Shown here one piece after another: positions 1 to 5,867 of a stretch of DNA of 9,293 bases. The stretch is taken from the NCBI GenBank assembly GCA_047610385.1, contig JBLGAC010000077.1, forward strand, positions 1-9,293. The letters run 5' to 3'. The position numbers and the translations under genes are program-made. Numbering within the stretch: the stretch's first letter is position 1; each line of letters begins with the position of its first letter. The DNA is from JBOCEF01 sp047610385. Lineage in GTDB: Bacteria; Pseudomonadota; Alphaproteobacteria; Rhodobacterales; Rhodobacteraceae. Under the pieces are notes generated by a model. The model saw only the letters and a program-made list of their open reading frames with translations, was not told the origin of the DNA and did no database searches.

Positions 1-197
1 TCGTCGAACGCCAATGGAGGACCATCAAATACGAGGAGGTTTACCTGCGGGCCTACGCCGGCGTATCAGAGGCCCGGGCTTCTATCAGGCGATATCTCAG
101 CCTCTACAACGGCCGGCGGCCCCACTCGTCGCTTGACGGGAAAACCCCCGATCAGGCCTACTTCAACGCGCTGACGCCCGAAGCGGCCGCGGCGTGA
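1..197 (+). CDS. IS3-family transposase OrfB, C-terminal end (left-truncated by window)
   Basis: This is the last 64 codons of an IS3-family DDE integrase/transposase, read in the frame that begins at base 3 and stopping at TGA 195-197. The fragment starts with VERQWRTIKYEEVY, the segment around the third catalytic residue of IS3-family OrfB proteins. The Glu in VER is the likely catalytic Glu, by family resemblance. It continues through RRYLSLYNGRRPHSSLDGKTPDQAYF, split here only by the reading limit, which is the conserved C-terminal rve-type signature of the family. No frameshift or internal stop is seen, so this end looks intact, but the catalytic Asp residues and OrfA lie outside the window and activity cannot be judged. 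The protein would cut and join the element's ends during transposition. The group within IS3 was not determined; IS407- or IS51-like is a guess. Confidence 0.9.
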   Translation, partial: VERQWRTIKYEEVYLRAYAGVSEARASIRRYLSLYNGRRPHSSLDGKTPDQAYFNALTPEAAAA

Positions 198-258
198 ACG
201 AGGCGGAAATCCACCTAAGAAACACCCGGAAGTTGTTCAACCAAACCGAGCCACCTCA
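1..258 (+). mobile_element. IS3-family insertion sequence, right-hand portion
   Basis: The OrfB C-terminus is followed by about 60 bp of non-coding DNA ending in GAGCCACCTCA at 248-258, where IS5-type transposase sequence abruptly begins with ATGATC. IS3-family elements usually end in ...TCA or ...CCA, and the position where the neighbouring homology starts also argues for an end at 258. The left end is outside the window, so the inverted repeat and the target duplication could not be compared. The placement implies that this IS3 element interrupted, or was joined by deletion to, the IS5-like element on its right. Confidence 0.65.
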
Positions 259-264
259 ATGATC

Positions 265-306
265 CCCTCTCGTCGATTGCGGCGCAATAGCCTGCCGGGC
301 AGCGGG
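265..306. repeat. 42-bp structured insert, copy 1
   Basis: This segment matches 465-506 at 40 of 42 positions, and both mismatches (281 and 283) lie in a three-base loop. It contains ATTGC (276-280), loop GGC, GCAAT (284-288), then the 11-bp palindrome CTGCCGGGCAG (292-302). The ends, CCCTCT and AGCGGG, form a 5-of-6 imperfect inverted repeat. It splits the transposase segment M-I-D-A-T-H-L-K next to the first catalytic Asp codon. Relative to the expected coding sequence it appears to replace four bases reading GA(T/C)G. Confidence 0.75.
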
Positions 307-464
307 CCCAACCCACCTCAAAGCGCACCGCACCTCGGCGAGCTTGGTCAAAAAGGGGCTGTTCCCCGCCGCATCGGGCGGACCAAAGGGGGCCTGACCT
401 CCAAGCTGCGCACGGTCTGCGACGGCGACGACAAGCCATTGATCCTGCTGCTCACCGAGGGCCA

Positions 465-506
465 CCCTCTCGTCGATTGCTGTGCAATAGCCTGCCGGGC
501 AGCGGG
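465..506. repeat. 42-bp structured insert, copy 2
   Basis: This is the second copy, offset exactly 200 bp from the first. It has the same ATTGC/GCAAT hairpin arms (476-480 and 484-488) but loop TGT instead of GGC, followed by the same CTGCCGGGCAG palindrome (492-502). It interrupts the transposase between TEG and SDYRGA, where homologues read E-G-Q-M-S-D-Y. Again it appears to replace about four bases, which I expect to be (G/A)ATG. The flanks differ from those of copy 1 immediately outside the 42 bp, so this is a discrete unit and not part of a larger duplication. Confidence 0.75.
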
Positions 507-837
507 TCAGCGATTACCGCGGCGCCGCGACCGTCTTGCCCGCGCTGCCGAACGCCGAAACCCTGATCGCCGACAAGGGCGTCGAGGCGCGACTGGTTCC
601 GTCAAGCCCTGTCTGATCTGAAAATCTCATCATGCATTCCAAGACGCAAGAACCGCAAAGCCCCGACCCCCTACGACACCAAAATCTACCAGCAGCGCAA
701 TCTGGTCGAGCGCATGTTCGGCAGGCTCAAGGACTGGCGCCGCATCGCAACCCGACATGATCGATGCGCACACACGTTCATGAGCGCCATCTGCATCGCT
801 GCAACCGTCATCTTCTGGTTATGAGTCCTGAGCCTAG

Positions 838-912
838 GTGCTTGATCTTGTTGCTATCATCCTCAATTTTTTTCAACCGTTTGGCATCAGACAGGTTCAT
901 GCTGAACTGCTG
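838..912 (-). pseudogene. Scrap of an IS3-type OrfA on the minus strand
   Basis: Reading the minus strand from an ATG at 900-898 gives MNLSDAKRLKKIEDDSNKIK and then HL, running to the edge of the IS5 remnant. This resembles the coiled-coil stretch of IS3-family OrfA proteins (pattern S-D-A-K-R-L-K-x-L-E-D-E-N-x-K-L-K). The resemblance stops a few residues before the Met, and on the other side the fragment is cut by the IS5 end. It was probably once part of a full OrfA into which the IS5-like element inserted. Its orientation is opposite to the IS remnants on both sides. The identification is from a remembered family pattern over about 22 residues, so it is tentative. Confidence 0.5.
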
Positions 913-965
913 CAGGTTTTGTGGACATGAAGATAAGATTATGACCAAGGAACTGGAGAGTGGAT

Positions 966-1250
966 ATGACGAGCCAAAAGTTTGCGCATAATTTCAAGAT
1001 TGAAGCCGTCCGGCTTGTGACGGATTGAGGTGTGCCGGTGGCTCAGGCCGTGCTCGACCTCAACGTGGTGGAGAGCGTGCTGCGCCGGTGGACATGGGAG
1101 CCGGCGACTAAACCTGCCGTGGCCTTTCCCTGAAACGGGCAGATGCGGTCCGGCCTGGCCGAGATTGCGGCCTTGAAAAAAGTCGTCCAGTTCCGGGTGG
1201 ATCATAATATCCGCAAGAAGAAGGCCGCCCTTTTTCAAGGCGGTGCGTGA
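966..1250 (+). pseudogene. IS3-family OrfA with in-frame stops
   Basis: An ATG at 966 preceded by GGAGAG (954-959) opens MTSQKFAHNFKIEAVRLVTD, the start of a helix-turn-helix OrfA. The frame then meets TGA at 1026-1028 and again at 1131-1133 before its own end at 1248-1250. Between the stops the family pattern continues in the same frame (VPVAQAVLDLNVVESVLRRW, then NGQMRSGLAEIAALKK). This shows a full-length but dead gene with point nonsense changes and not deletions. The intact protein would bind the element ends and combine with OrfB by frameshifting. The surviving start and ribosome binding site suggest fairly recent decay. Confidence 0.75.
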
Positions 1251-1255
1251 AGTCG

Positions 1256-1395
1256 AAATACGATGGGAAACGGTCGATGATCGCTGACAACATCCTCGAT
1301 CGGGGTTTTGAGGTTGATCGGCCCAACCGGAAATACCTTTCTGGGTGAAAGTTGTTCGATTTCACCTATTTCTGGACGGCAGAGGCCACGCATGT
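1256..1395 (+). pseudogene. IS3-family OrfB fragment
   Basis: The frame beginning at 1256 reads KRSMIADNILDRGFEVDRPN, then RKYLSG, a TGA at 1346-1348, and resumes in the same frame as FDFTYFWTAEA. This matches the segment of IS3 OrfB around the first catalytic Asp (pattern A-D-N-x-L-x-R-x-F ... D-F-T-Y-x-W-T-A-E). A few extra residues and the stop disturb the stretch just before DFTY. The OrfB N-terminal domain between the OrfA stop and this point is missing, and everything after WTAEA is lost. It is a non-functional relic of the element that also carries the OrfA at 966. Confidence 0.7.
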
Positions 1396-1448
1396 CTGGC
1401 CGCTGGCCCGAAATCATATCAATCGGCACGGGCCGGTCAGCCATTGGA

Positions 1449-1475
1449 CCCCGGTGATCAACCGCCCAACCGGGG
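1449..1475 (-). terminator. Possible stem-loop downstream of kup
   Basis: CCCCGGT (1449-1455) and ACCGGGG (1469-1475) form a perfect 7-bp stem with a 13-base loop, about 47 bp past the kup stop on the minus strand. No T-run follows in the direction of transcription, so it may be a weak or factor-assisted terminator or a 3' end-protecting hairpin. Nothing else was recognised between 1396 and 1521. Confidence 0.3.
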
Positions 1476-1521
1476 GCGCATCGGGTTGGCGCATGCCTGG
1501 GGATGGTGCCTGCCGCGCCGA

Positions 1522-3441
1522 TCACACGGCGACCTGCGATCCGATCTCCACGACCCGCGCGCGGGGCAGGTGATAGAAATCTGACGGATCGGCCGCGAGG
1601 CGCGACATCAGGATATAGACGTGATCCTGCCAGCCGGACATGCCGGTCTCAGGCCGCGCGACCAGCTTGCGGCGCCCCAGGAAGAAGGTGATCTTCATGC
1701 CGTCATAGCGAAGCCCCTGCTTTCGGCACAGTCCGAGGGCGCGGTTGATGTTCGGCGTCTCCATGAAGCCAAACCGCAGGGTGACCCGCTCAAACCGGTC
1801 GCTCAGACGCTCAATCACCGCCCGGTCGCTGTCGAGGACGCGCGGCACATCGCAGGTCTTGACGGTCAGCACGATGATGCGGTCGTGCAGCACATGGTTG
1901 TGCTTGAGGTTGTGGAGCAGCGCGGGCGGCGTCGCGGACCCGTCGCTGGTCAGAAACACCGCGGCACCCGGCGCCCGCAGGGCTGAGCCACGTTCAATCA
2001 TCGGGATGAAGTCCTGCAGCGGGATGGACAGCTTTCGCGCCTGGTCAAACAGCTTTCGGGCACCGCGCGACCATGTCCGCATCACTGTCACCAGCACCGC
2101 GCTCAGCAGCAAAGGCACATAGCCGCCATCGGTGATTTTTGACATGTTCGCCGTGAACAGCGCGACTTCGATGATGAAGATCGGCGCCAGTGCCACAGCC
2201 GCGACCACCCGATGCACGCCCCACACCGCGTGCAGCATGCGATATGCAAGCGCGGTCGTGACGATCATCGTGCCGCTGACCGCAATGCCATAGGATGCTG
2301 CCAATGCGGTCGAGGTCTGAAAGACAAGCACCACAATGATAACCCCCGCAAGCAGCAACGCGTTGATCACCGGCAGGTATATCTGGCCGGTCTCAGTCAT
2401 TGAGGTATGCCGGATTTCAAAGCGGGGCAGCAAACCCAGCTGGATCGCCTGCCGGGTCATCGAAAAGGCCCCGGTGATCACGGCCTGGCTGGCGATGACC
2501 GTCGCGATGGTCGCAAGGATGACCAAGGCGGGCAGCGCCCAACCCGGCACCATCAGGAAAAACGGGTCCGACGCGGCGGCCGGTGTCTGCAGCACCAGCG
2601 CGCCTTGTCCCAGATAGTTGAGCGCCAGCGCAGGGAACACCAGAAGCAGCCACGCCATCTGGATCGGCTTGCGCCCAAAATGGCCCAGATCTGCATAAAG
2701 CGCCTCGGCGCCGGTCACGGACAAAAACACCGCCCCCAGCACGACAAATCCGACATTGCCGTGATCAAGCAGAAAGCTGACCGCATAACGTGGATCGAAC
2801 GCCGCGAGGATGGCAGGCGCGCTGATGATCTGGGCGACGCCAAGGGCGCCCATCACCACGAACCACACCGCGGTGATCGGCCCGAACCATCGCGCCAGAT
2901 CCGCGGTGCCACGCCGCTGCATCATGAAGATCGAGACCAGAATTCCGATCGAAATCGGAATGACGTAAGGGGCAAAAAGCGGTGTGATCAGCTTCATGCC
3001 CTCAACCGCCGACAGAACGGAAATGGCTGGCGTGATGATCGCATCGCCGAAGAACAGCGCCGCCCCGGTGATGCCAAGCACAAAGGTCGCGCCCGCCCGC
3101 TTCGGATGGGCCTGGACCAGCGCAAAAAGCGACAACACCCCGCCTTCGCCCCGGTTGTCGGCCCGCAGCAGAAACAGGACGTATTTCAGGTTCACGATCA
3201 GGATCAGTGCCCACAGCAGCAACGACACCACGCCAAGCACGTCGCCATCGGTCAGGCCATCATCGGCGGCCGGTCGCAACGCCTCGCGGAATGCATAGAG
3301 CGGGCTGGTTCCGATGTCGCCATAGACGATGCCAACGGCCCCGAGGGTCAAAGCCGCTATGCGCTTGGGTGGTTGTGCAATCGCGCCTGCGGCGTCATAC
3401 GCGGCGGCGCTGTCTTGGGCGGTTTGGACGGCAACGTTCAT
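1522..3441 (-). CDS. kup: Kup-type potassium/proton symporter
   Basis: This is a 639-residue inner-membrane K+ uptake protein of the KUP/HAK/KT family, which imports potassium together with protons. Family hallmarks are clear: GIVYGDIGTSPLYAF around residues 37-51 in the first membrane helix, RADNRGEGG at 93-101 and FGDAIITPAISVLSAVEG at 131-148. These are followed by further hydrophobic segments to about residue 460 and a soluble C-terminal domain, in line with family members of about 620-640 residues. I chose the ATG at 3441-3439 because the upstream gene's TGA overlaps it as TGATG, and because the Kup homology begins soon after. A longer in-frame reading up to 3537 would overlap the upstream gene by some 95 bp with unrelated residues. 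Expression is probably coupled to the ExoD-like gene. No frameshifts were seen. Confidence 0.95.
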   Translation of the reverse strand: MNVAVQTAQDSAAAYDAAGAIAQPPKRIAALTLGAVGIVYGDIGTSPLYAFREALRPAADDGLTDGDVLGVVSLLLWALILIVNLKYVLFLLRADNRGEGGVLSLFALVQAHPKRAGATFVLGITGAALFFGDAIITPAISVLSAVEGMKLITPLFAPYVIPISIGILVSIFMMQRRGTADLARWFGPITAVWFVVMGALGVAQIISAPAILAAFDPRYAVSFLLDHGNVGFVVLGAVFLSVTGAEALYADLGHFGRKPIQMAWLLLVFPALALNYLGQGALVLQTPAAASDPFFLMVPGWALPALVILATIATVIASQAVITGAFSMTRQAIQLGLLPRFEIRHTSMTETGQIYLPVINALLLAGVIIVVLVFQTSTALAASYGIAVSGTMIVTTALAYRMLHAVWGVHRVVAAVALAPIFIIEVALFTANMSKITDGGYVPLLLSAVLVTVMRTWSRGARKLFDQARKLSIPLQDFIPMIERGSALRAPGAAVFLTSDGSATPPALLHNLKHNHVLHDRIIVLTVKTCDVPRVLDSDRAVIERLSDRFERVTLRFGFMETPNINRALGLCRKQGLRYDGMKITFFLGRRKLVARPETGMSGWQDHVYILMSRLAADPSDFYHLPRARVVEIGSQVAV

Positions 3442-4070
3442 CAAATAACACTCAGGATCGCAAAGGTGCCCGCGGACACGATGATGGCCACGATCGATGT
3501 TGAAACGAGGCCTGCGATTGCCCCGACAGCCAGCCACAGGCCGTCATGCGCGCTCAGCCCCAGCGCAAGCACGATCACTGATATCGCTGGCACGGCGTTG
3601 GCGAACGGGATCGGCAGCAACATAAACACCGCCATCACCAGGCTGACAGCGCCAACAATCCGTTCCGCCGCCATGTGCGACAGTGGCCAGCAGCGCAGGC
3701 GGACCATACGCTCCACCCAGGCGATTTTTGGTGAGGCGTAGGCAACAATGCGTGGGAACGCACCATGGGCGACCGACCTTCGGCGCAAAAAAACCGGAAG
3801 CCAAACGGCAGGACGGCCAGCGACCAGCTGGCTGGCGATGAACATCAGCGCCAGTCCCGTGACCACCGACGACCCGGGCACAAACACAACAACGTTCGGC
3901 AGCGCGAAAATGATCAGCAATGGCGCAAAGCCACGATCCCCCAGCGCATTGATCAGATCACCACGCGAGATGCGCAGATTTTGCCCCTGATCGAGGTCCA
4001 GCAGAACCTGCGACAGCTGTCGGGCCGGTGCGGTGCCCGCGATCGGCATGTCGGTGGCCACGGATGTCAT
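3441..4070 (-). CDS. exoD: ExoD-family membrane protein
   Basis: This 209-residue protein resembles the ExoD family (exopolysaccharide synthesis ExoD). Visible hallmarks are an N-terminal soluble stretch followed by RISRGDLINALGDRGFAPLL (about residues 34-53), FALPNVVVFVPGSSVVTGL, then VMAVFMLLPIPFANAVPAIS and further hydrophobic segments to the C-terminus, giving about four to six membrane spans. In Sinorhizobium meliloti exoD is needed for nodule invasion and its mutants are sensitive to alkaline conditions; the biochemical activity is unknown. The ATG at 4070-4068 has AAGG about 8-11 bases upstream on the minus strand. The stop overlaps the kup start by one base, so the two are very probably co-translated. 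Pairing with a K+/H+ symporter fits a role in pH or ion tolerance, but that is inference. Confidence 0.85.
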   Translation of the reverse strand: MTSVATDMPIAGTAPARQLSQVLLDLDQGQNLRISRGDLINALGDRGFAPLLIIFALPNVVVFVPGSSVVTGLALMFIASQLVAGRPAVWLPVFLRRRSVAHGAFPRIVAYASPKIAWVERMVRLRCWPLSHMAAERIVGAVSLVMAVFMLLPIPFANAVPAISVIVLALGLSAHDGLWLAVGAIAGLVSTSIVAIIVSAGTFAILSVI

Positions 4071-4550
4071 GCGCCACCTTCAAATTTCGCTTCAGGCCGC
4101 GGATATCCCGCACCCGACACACATGCGCGCCACAGCGATATCGCTGCGCCGCCAAGCAGGTTTGCCACCGTTATCCCCAGTGAAAATAGAGGCCGGCGCT
4201 GCTTTGGTCATCGAAGGCTGCGCACCGAAGACCTTGTCGCCAATGTTGACCCGACCACGCGGCACCGTGCCCATCGTGCGAGGTCAAATGGGGGGCGTGG
4301 CCCGAAGGGCAAGGCGCGTCGCCCGGTGCCGTGGTGCGGCAAAAAGTTCGGCTGGTGAATAGTGCGGCGGTCTTTCATTTTTCGCGCAAAGGGCGCGCGG
4401 CGCGTGGTCATGATCTGCCGCGCTGCCAGATCTTCGGCACAAGGCGACGGCGTACTCAACAAAATATCTCGGCGCCGCTTGCAGGGGTGCCTTCATGCGC
4501 ACATTTCACCGTCCATGCAGGCGGATCATCCACCTGCGGGGGCGGTGCAG
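4071..4550. other. Divergent intergenic region with no convincing gene
   Basis: About 480 bp separate the two divergent units. Several short open frames exist on both strands, but none resembles a known family, and their residue content (rich in Arg, Pro and Ser) looks like non-coding high-GC DNA. The region should hold the promoters for exoD-kup (leftwards) and for the antiporter unit (rightwards), yet I could not identify a convincing sigma70 promoter for either. A GC-rich stem is possible at 4395-4401/4417-4423. The region is long for an alphaproteobacterial intergenic space and might contain the remains of a lost gene or a long leader. Confidence 0.5.
4133..4146. promoter_or_regulatory. 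14-bp perfect palindrome, possible operator
   Basis: CAGCGATATCGCTG is perfectly self-complementary and lies 63 bp upstream of the exoD start in the divergent intergenic region. Perfect 14-bp palindromes in such positions are often dimer-binding operators. I do not recognise the sequence as the site of a particular regulator, and a chance palindrome cannot be excluded. Confidence 0.35.
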
Positions 4551-5471
4551 TTGGATTACCTTTACGTCTTGGCAGGCCTGATCGGCCTGTTTTTCGGTGG
4601 TGAGGCCTTGGTGCGCGGCAGCGTTGGCATCGCCCGGCGCATGGCGATCTCTCCGCTTCTGATCGGCCTTACCGTGGTGGGGTTCGGCACCTCGACTCCC
4701 GAACTGCTGGTGTCGGTTGAGGCGGCATGGCGCGGCGTGCCTGACATCGCCTTGGGCAACATCATCGGGTCAAACATTGCCAACATCCTGTTGATCGTCG
4801 GCCTGTCGGCGTTGATCTGTCCAATCCCGGTTGTGGGCGCGACGCTGCGCCGTGACACCGGGTTCATGATGGTGGCGGCGCTGGCGCTGGTGCCGATCTT
4901 TGCGTGGGGCTGGGTCGGGCGGCCCGCCGGGCTGGCGCTGGTCCTATTCCTCGTGATCTATCTGGTCCGCGCGTTCCGCCATCCCGGCGAGGCGGCCGCG
5001 CCAGACGACTGCGCCACCCCGCTGGCATCGCCGGTCATATCAGCGATCTGGGTTGTCGGCGGGCTTGTCGCGCTGATGCTCGGCGCGCGGTTTTTGGTGG
5101 ATGGTGCCGTGTCGATCGCCCGCGGCTACGGAATTTCCGAAGCGTTCATCGGCCTGACCATCGTCGCGTTGGGCACCTCGTTGCCTGAGCTTGCGACGTC
5201 GTTGATCGCGGCGTTCCGCCGTCAGCCCGAAATCGCCATCGGCAACATCATCGGGTCCAACATCTTCAACGTGCTGGGCATTCTTGGTCTGACTGCGATC
5301 ATCACGCCGGTGCCTGTGGCGCCGCGGTTCCTGACCTTTGACCTTCCGGTGATGCTGATGGCGTCGCTTGCGCTGACGGCCTTGCTGCTTGTGCGTCCGG
5401 TGGTCGGGCGCGGTGTCGGCTGTGTCATGCTGGCAGGCTACCTGACCTATGTCTGGGCGGCGCAGGGATGA
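4551..5471 (+). CDS. CaCA-family calcium/sodium:cation antiporter
   Basis: This is a 306-residue inner-membrane exchanger of the YrbG-like Ca2+/cation antiporter family. It has the two inverted alpha repeats that form the ion site. Repeat one has GFGTSTPE (44-51, Glu51) and GNIIGSN (69-75). Repeat two has ALGTSLPE (206-213, Glu213) and GNIIGSN (231-237). About ten hydrophobic helices and a short central loop (around 142-160) fit the usual length of about 300-330 residues. I prefer the TTG at 4551 because the protein then begins MDYLYVLAGL, as homologues do, with a purine-rich GGGGG at 4538-4542 eight bases upstream. Alternatives in frame are GTG 4545 and ATG 4515. An extension back to 4362 adds Arg-rich sequence unlike the family. 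Its stop overlaps the next gene's start (ATGA), so it heads a coupled unit with the exported protein and SecDF. Whether it carries Ca2+, Na+ or H+ cannot be read from the sequence. Confidence 0.92.
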   Translation: MDYLYVLAGLIGLFFGGEALVRGSVGIARRMAISPLLIGLTVVGFGTSTPELLVSVEAAWRGVPDIALGNIIGSNIANILLIVGLSALICPIPVVGATLRRDTGFMMVAALALVPIFAWGWVGRPAGLALVLFLVIYLVRAFRHPGEAAAPDDCATPLASPVISAIWVVGGLVALMLGARFLVDGAVSIARGYGISEAFIGLTIVALGTSLPELATSLIAAFRRQPEIAIGNIIGSNIFNVLGILGLTAIITPVPVAPRFLTFDLPVMLMASLALTALLLVRPVVGRGVGCVMLAGYLTYVWAAQG

Positions 5472-5821
5472 CACAGGCGCGCGCGGCTGCAAAATCCATG
5501 ATGGGCGCGCTGGTCCTGCGCGCTCTTTTCGTGCTGGCGCTGGCGATGCTTGGCGCCCCTGGCGCTGATGCGGGGCAGCCCGCCGCCAGAACCGGCGCGT
5601 TTGCGCAGGCATCGATCGACCCGGCCATCATCGCGGCCCCGGCGCATGATCAGTATGTGCGCGGCCAGCTGCCGGACGACACCGCGCCGCCAGCTGTGAT
5701 GCCCCGCGCAGACACCATCATGCCCGGCGATGCAGCCAGCGTGCAGATGGCGCAGGGCGCGGCCCTTTCGGCCCCTTGGGCCGATGTGCATCCCCCGGTC
5801 CGAGGTCCGCCTGCGGCCTGA
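5468..5821 (+). CDS. Small exported protein of unknown function
   Basis: This 117-residue protein matches no family I recognise. Residues 1-35 look like a Sec signal peptide: Arg5 and Lys9, a hydrophobic core at about 11-30 (MMGALVLRALFVLALAMLGA), and a probable cleavage site after GADA at 35. The mature part of about 82 residues is rich in Ala, Pro and Asp, lacks cysteine and contains no further membrane helix, so it is probably periplasmic or remains anchored by its N-terminus. The ATG overlaps the antiporter's TGA as ATGA, which implies translational coupling, and secDF begins 46 bp after its stop. The hydrophobic core, the overlap and the position argue for a real gene. It occupies the place YajC has upstream of secD and is of similar size, but I see no YajC-type sequence. 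A role with SecDF or the antiporter is inference only. Confidence 0.7.
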   Translation: MTQARAAAKSMMGALVLRALFVLALAMLGAPGADAGQPAARTGAFAQASIDPAIIAAPAHDQYVRGQLPDDTAPPAVMPRADTIMPGDAASVQMAQGAALSAPWADVHPPVRGPPAA

Positions 5822-5867
5822 CAATTGAACGTCAGACCATCCTCTCAGGCAATCAAGGACCTTGACC

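Larger units (their letters stand above)
259..824 (+). pseudogene. Broken IS5-family (IS427-like) transposase, 3' half
   Basis: This is the C-terminal half of an IS5/IS427-type DDE transposase spread over all three frames. Recognisable pieces in order are THLKAHRTSASLVKKGLF (from 311), RRIGRTKGGLTSKL and VCDGDDKPLILLLTEG (from 367), SDY-RGAATVLPALPNAETLIADKG (from 509, Ser codon AGC) and DWFRQALSDL through NLVERMFGRLKDWRRIATR to FMSAICIAATVIFWL, stopping at TGA 822-824. Against the family pattern I see four lesions: a 42-bp insertion at 265-306 beside the first catalytic Asp (MID), a one-base loss near 366, a second copy of the insertion at 465-506, and a one-base gain near 575-578. The N-terminal half is absent, cut off at the IS3 end. 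The second Asp (ADKG) and the Glu (VERMFG) survive. It cannot encode a functional transposase. The lesions are judged against remembered family sequence, not an alignment. Confidence 0.85.
259..837 (+). mobile_element. IS5-family remnant with its right end
   Basis: This is the body of the truncated element that carries the broken IS427-like transposase. Immediately after the stop codon the sequence reads GAGTCCTGAGCCTAG (823-837). That resembles the short terminal repeats of IS427-group elements, which lie a few bases beyond the transposase stop and tend to target CTAG or TA sites. The sequence to the right changes character at once: it is AT-richer and encodes an unrelated IS3 fragment on the other strand. 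This supports an end near 837. The left end has been lost at the junction with the IS3 element. Confidence 0.6.
903..1395 (+). mobile_element. Degenerate IS3-family element (OrfA plus OrfB start)
   Basis: This third IS3-type remnant holds a recognisable OrfA with stop codons and a piece of OrfB. The left end may be at TGAACTGCTGCAGG (903-916), since IS3 elements commonly begin TGA followed by a short GC-rich repeat and then a TGGAC-like segment, as seen at 922-926. No matching right end occurs before kup, and homology fades after about 1395, so the right half is deleted. It lies about 130 bp beyond the 3' end of kup and may mark the breakpoint between the IS cluster and the transport genes. 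Confidence 0.6.

Noticed and set aside
265..506. The 42-bp repeats as a CRISPR fragment
   Set aside because: There are only two copies, the 158-bp gap is recognisable transposase coding sequence, and no cas genes are present.
259..621. A 120-codon plus-strand open frame at the start of the IS5 remnant as an intact gene
   Set aside because: It joins repeat sequence and out-of-frame transposase pieces. Only the part from about 367 to 464 is in the native transposase frame.
3442..3537. N-terminal extension of Kup upstream of 3441
   Set aside because: It would overlap exoD by about 95 bp. The TGATG overlap at 3439-3443 gives a natural coupled start just ahead of the Kup homology.
2407..3741. 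A 444-codon plus-strand open frame opposite kup and exoD
   Set aside because: It is antisense to two well-identified genes, is full of Arg, Gln and His as expected for the complement of high-GC coding DNA, and has no family resemblance.
4162..4190. TTGCCA followed by AAAATAG as a promoter for the antiporter unit
   Set aside because: The -10 match is poor at any acceptable spacing and it would lie about 360 bp from the start codon, so it was not listed.
4395..4423. A GC-rich stem (GCGCGGC / GCCGCGC) as a terminator or riboswitch element
   Set aside because: It is a short stem with a 15-base loop and no T-run, in very GC-rich DNA where such stems arise by chance.
4362..4550. N-terminal extension of the antiporter back to ATG 4362
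   Set aside because: The extra 63 residues are Arg- and Ser-rich, lack the family pattern, and the antiporter homology begins exactly at MDYLYVLAGL. The region is more likely leader DNA.
5040..5612. A 190-codon minus-strand open frame opposite the antiporter
   Set aside because: It is antisense to the second alpha repeat of the antiporter and has shadow-type composition.
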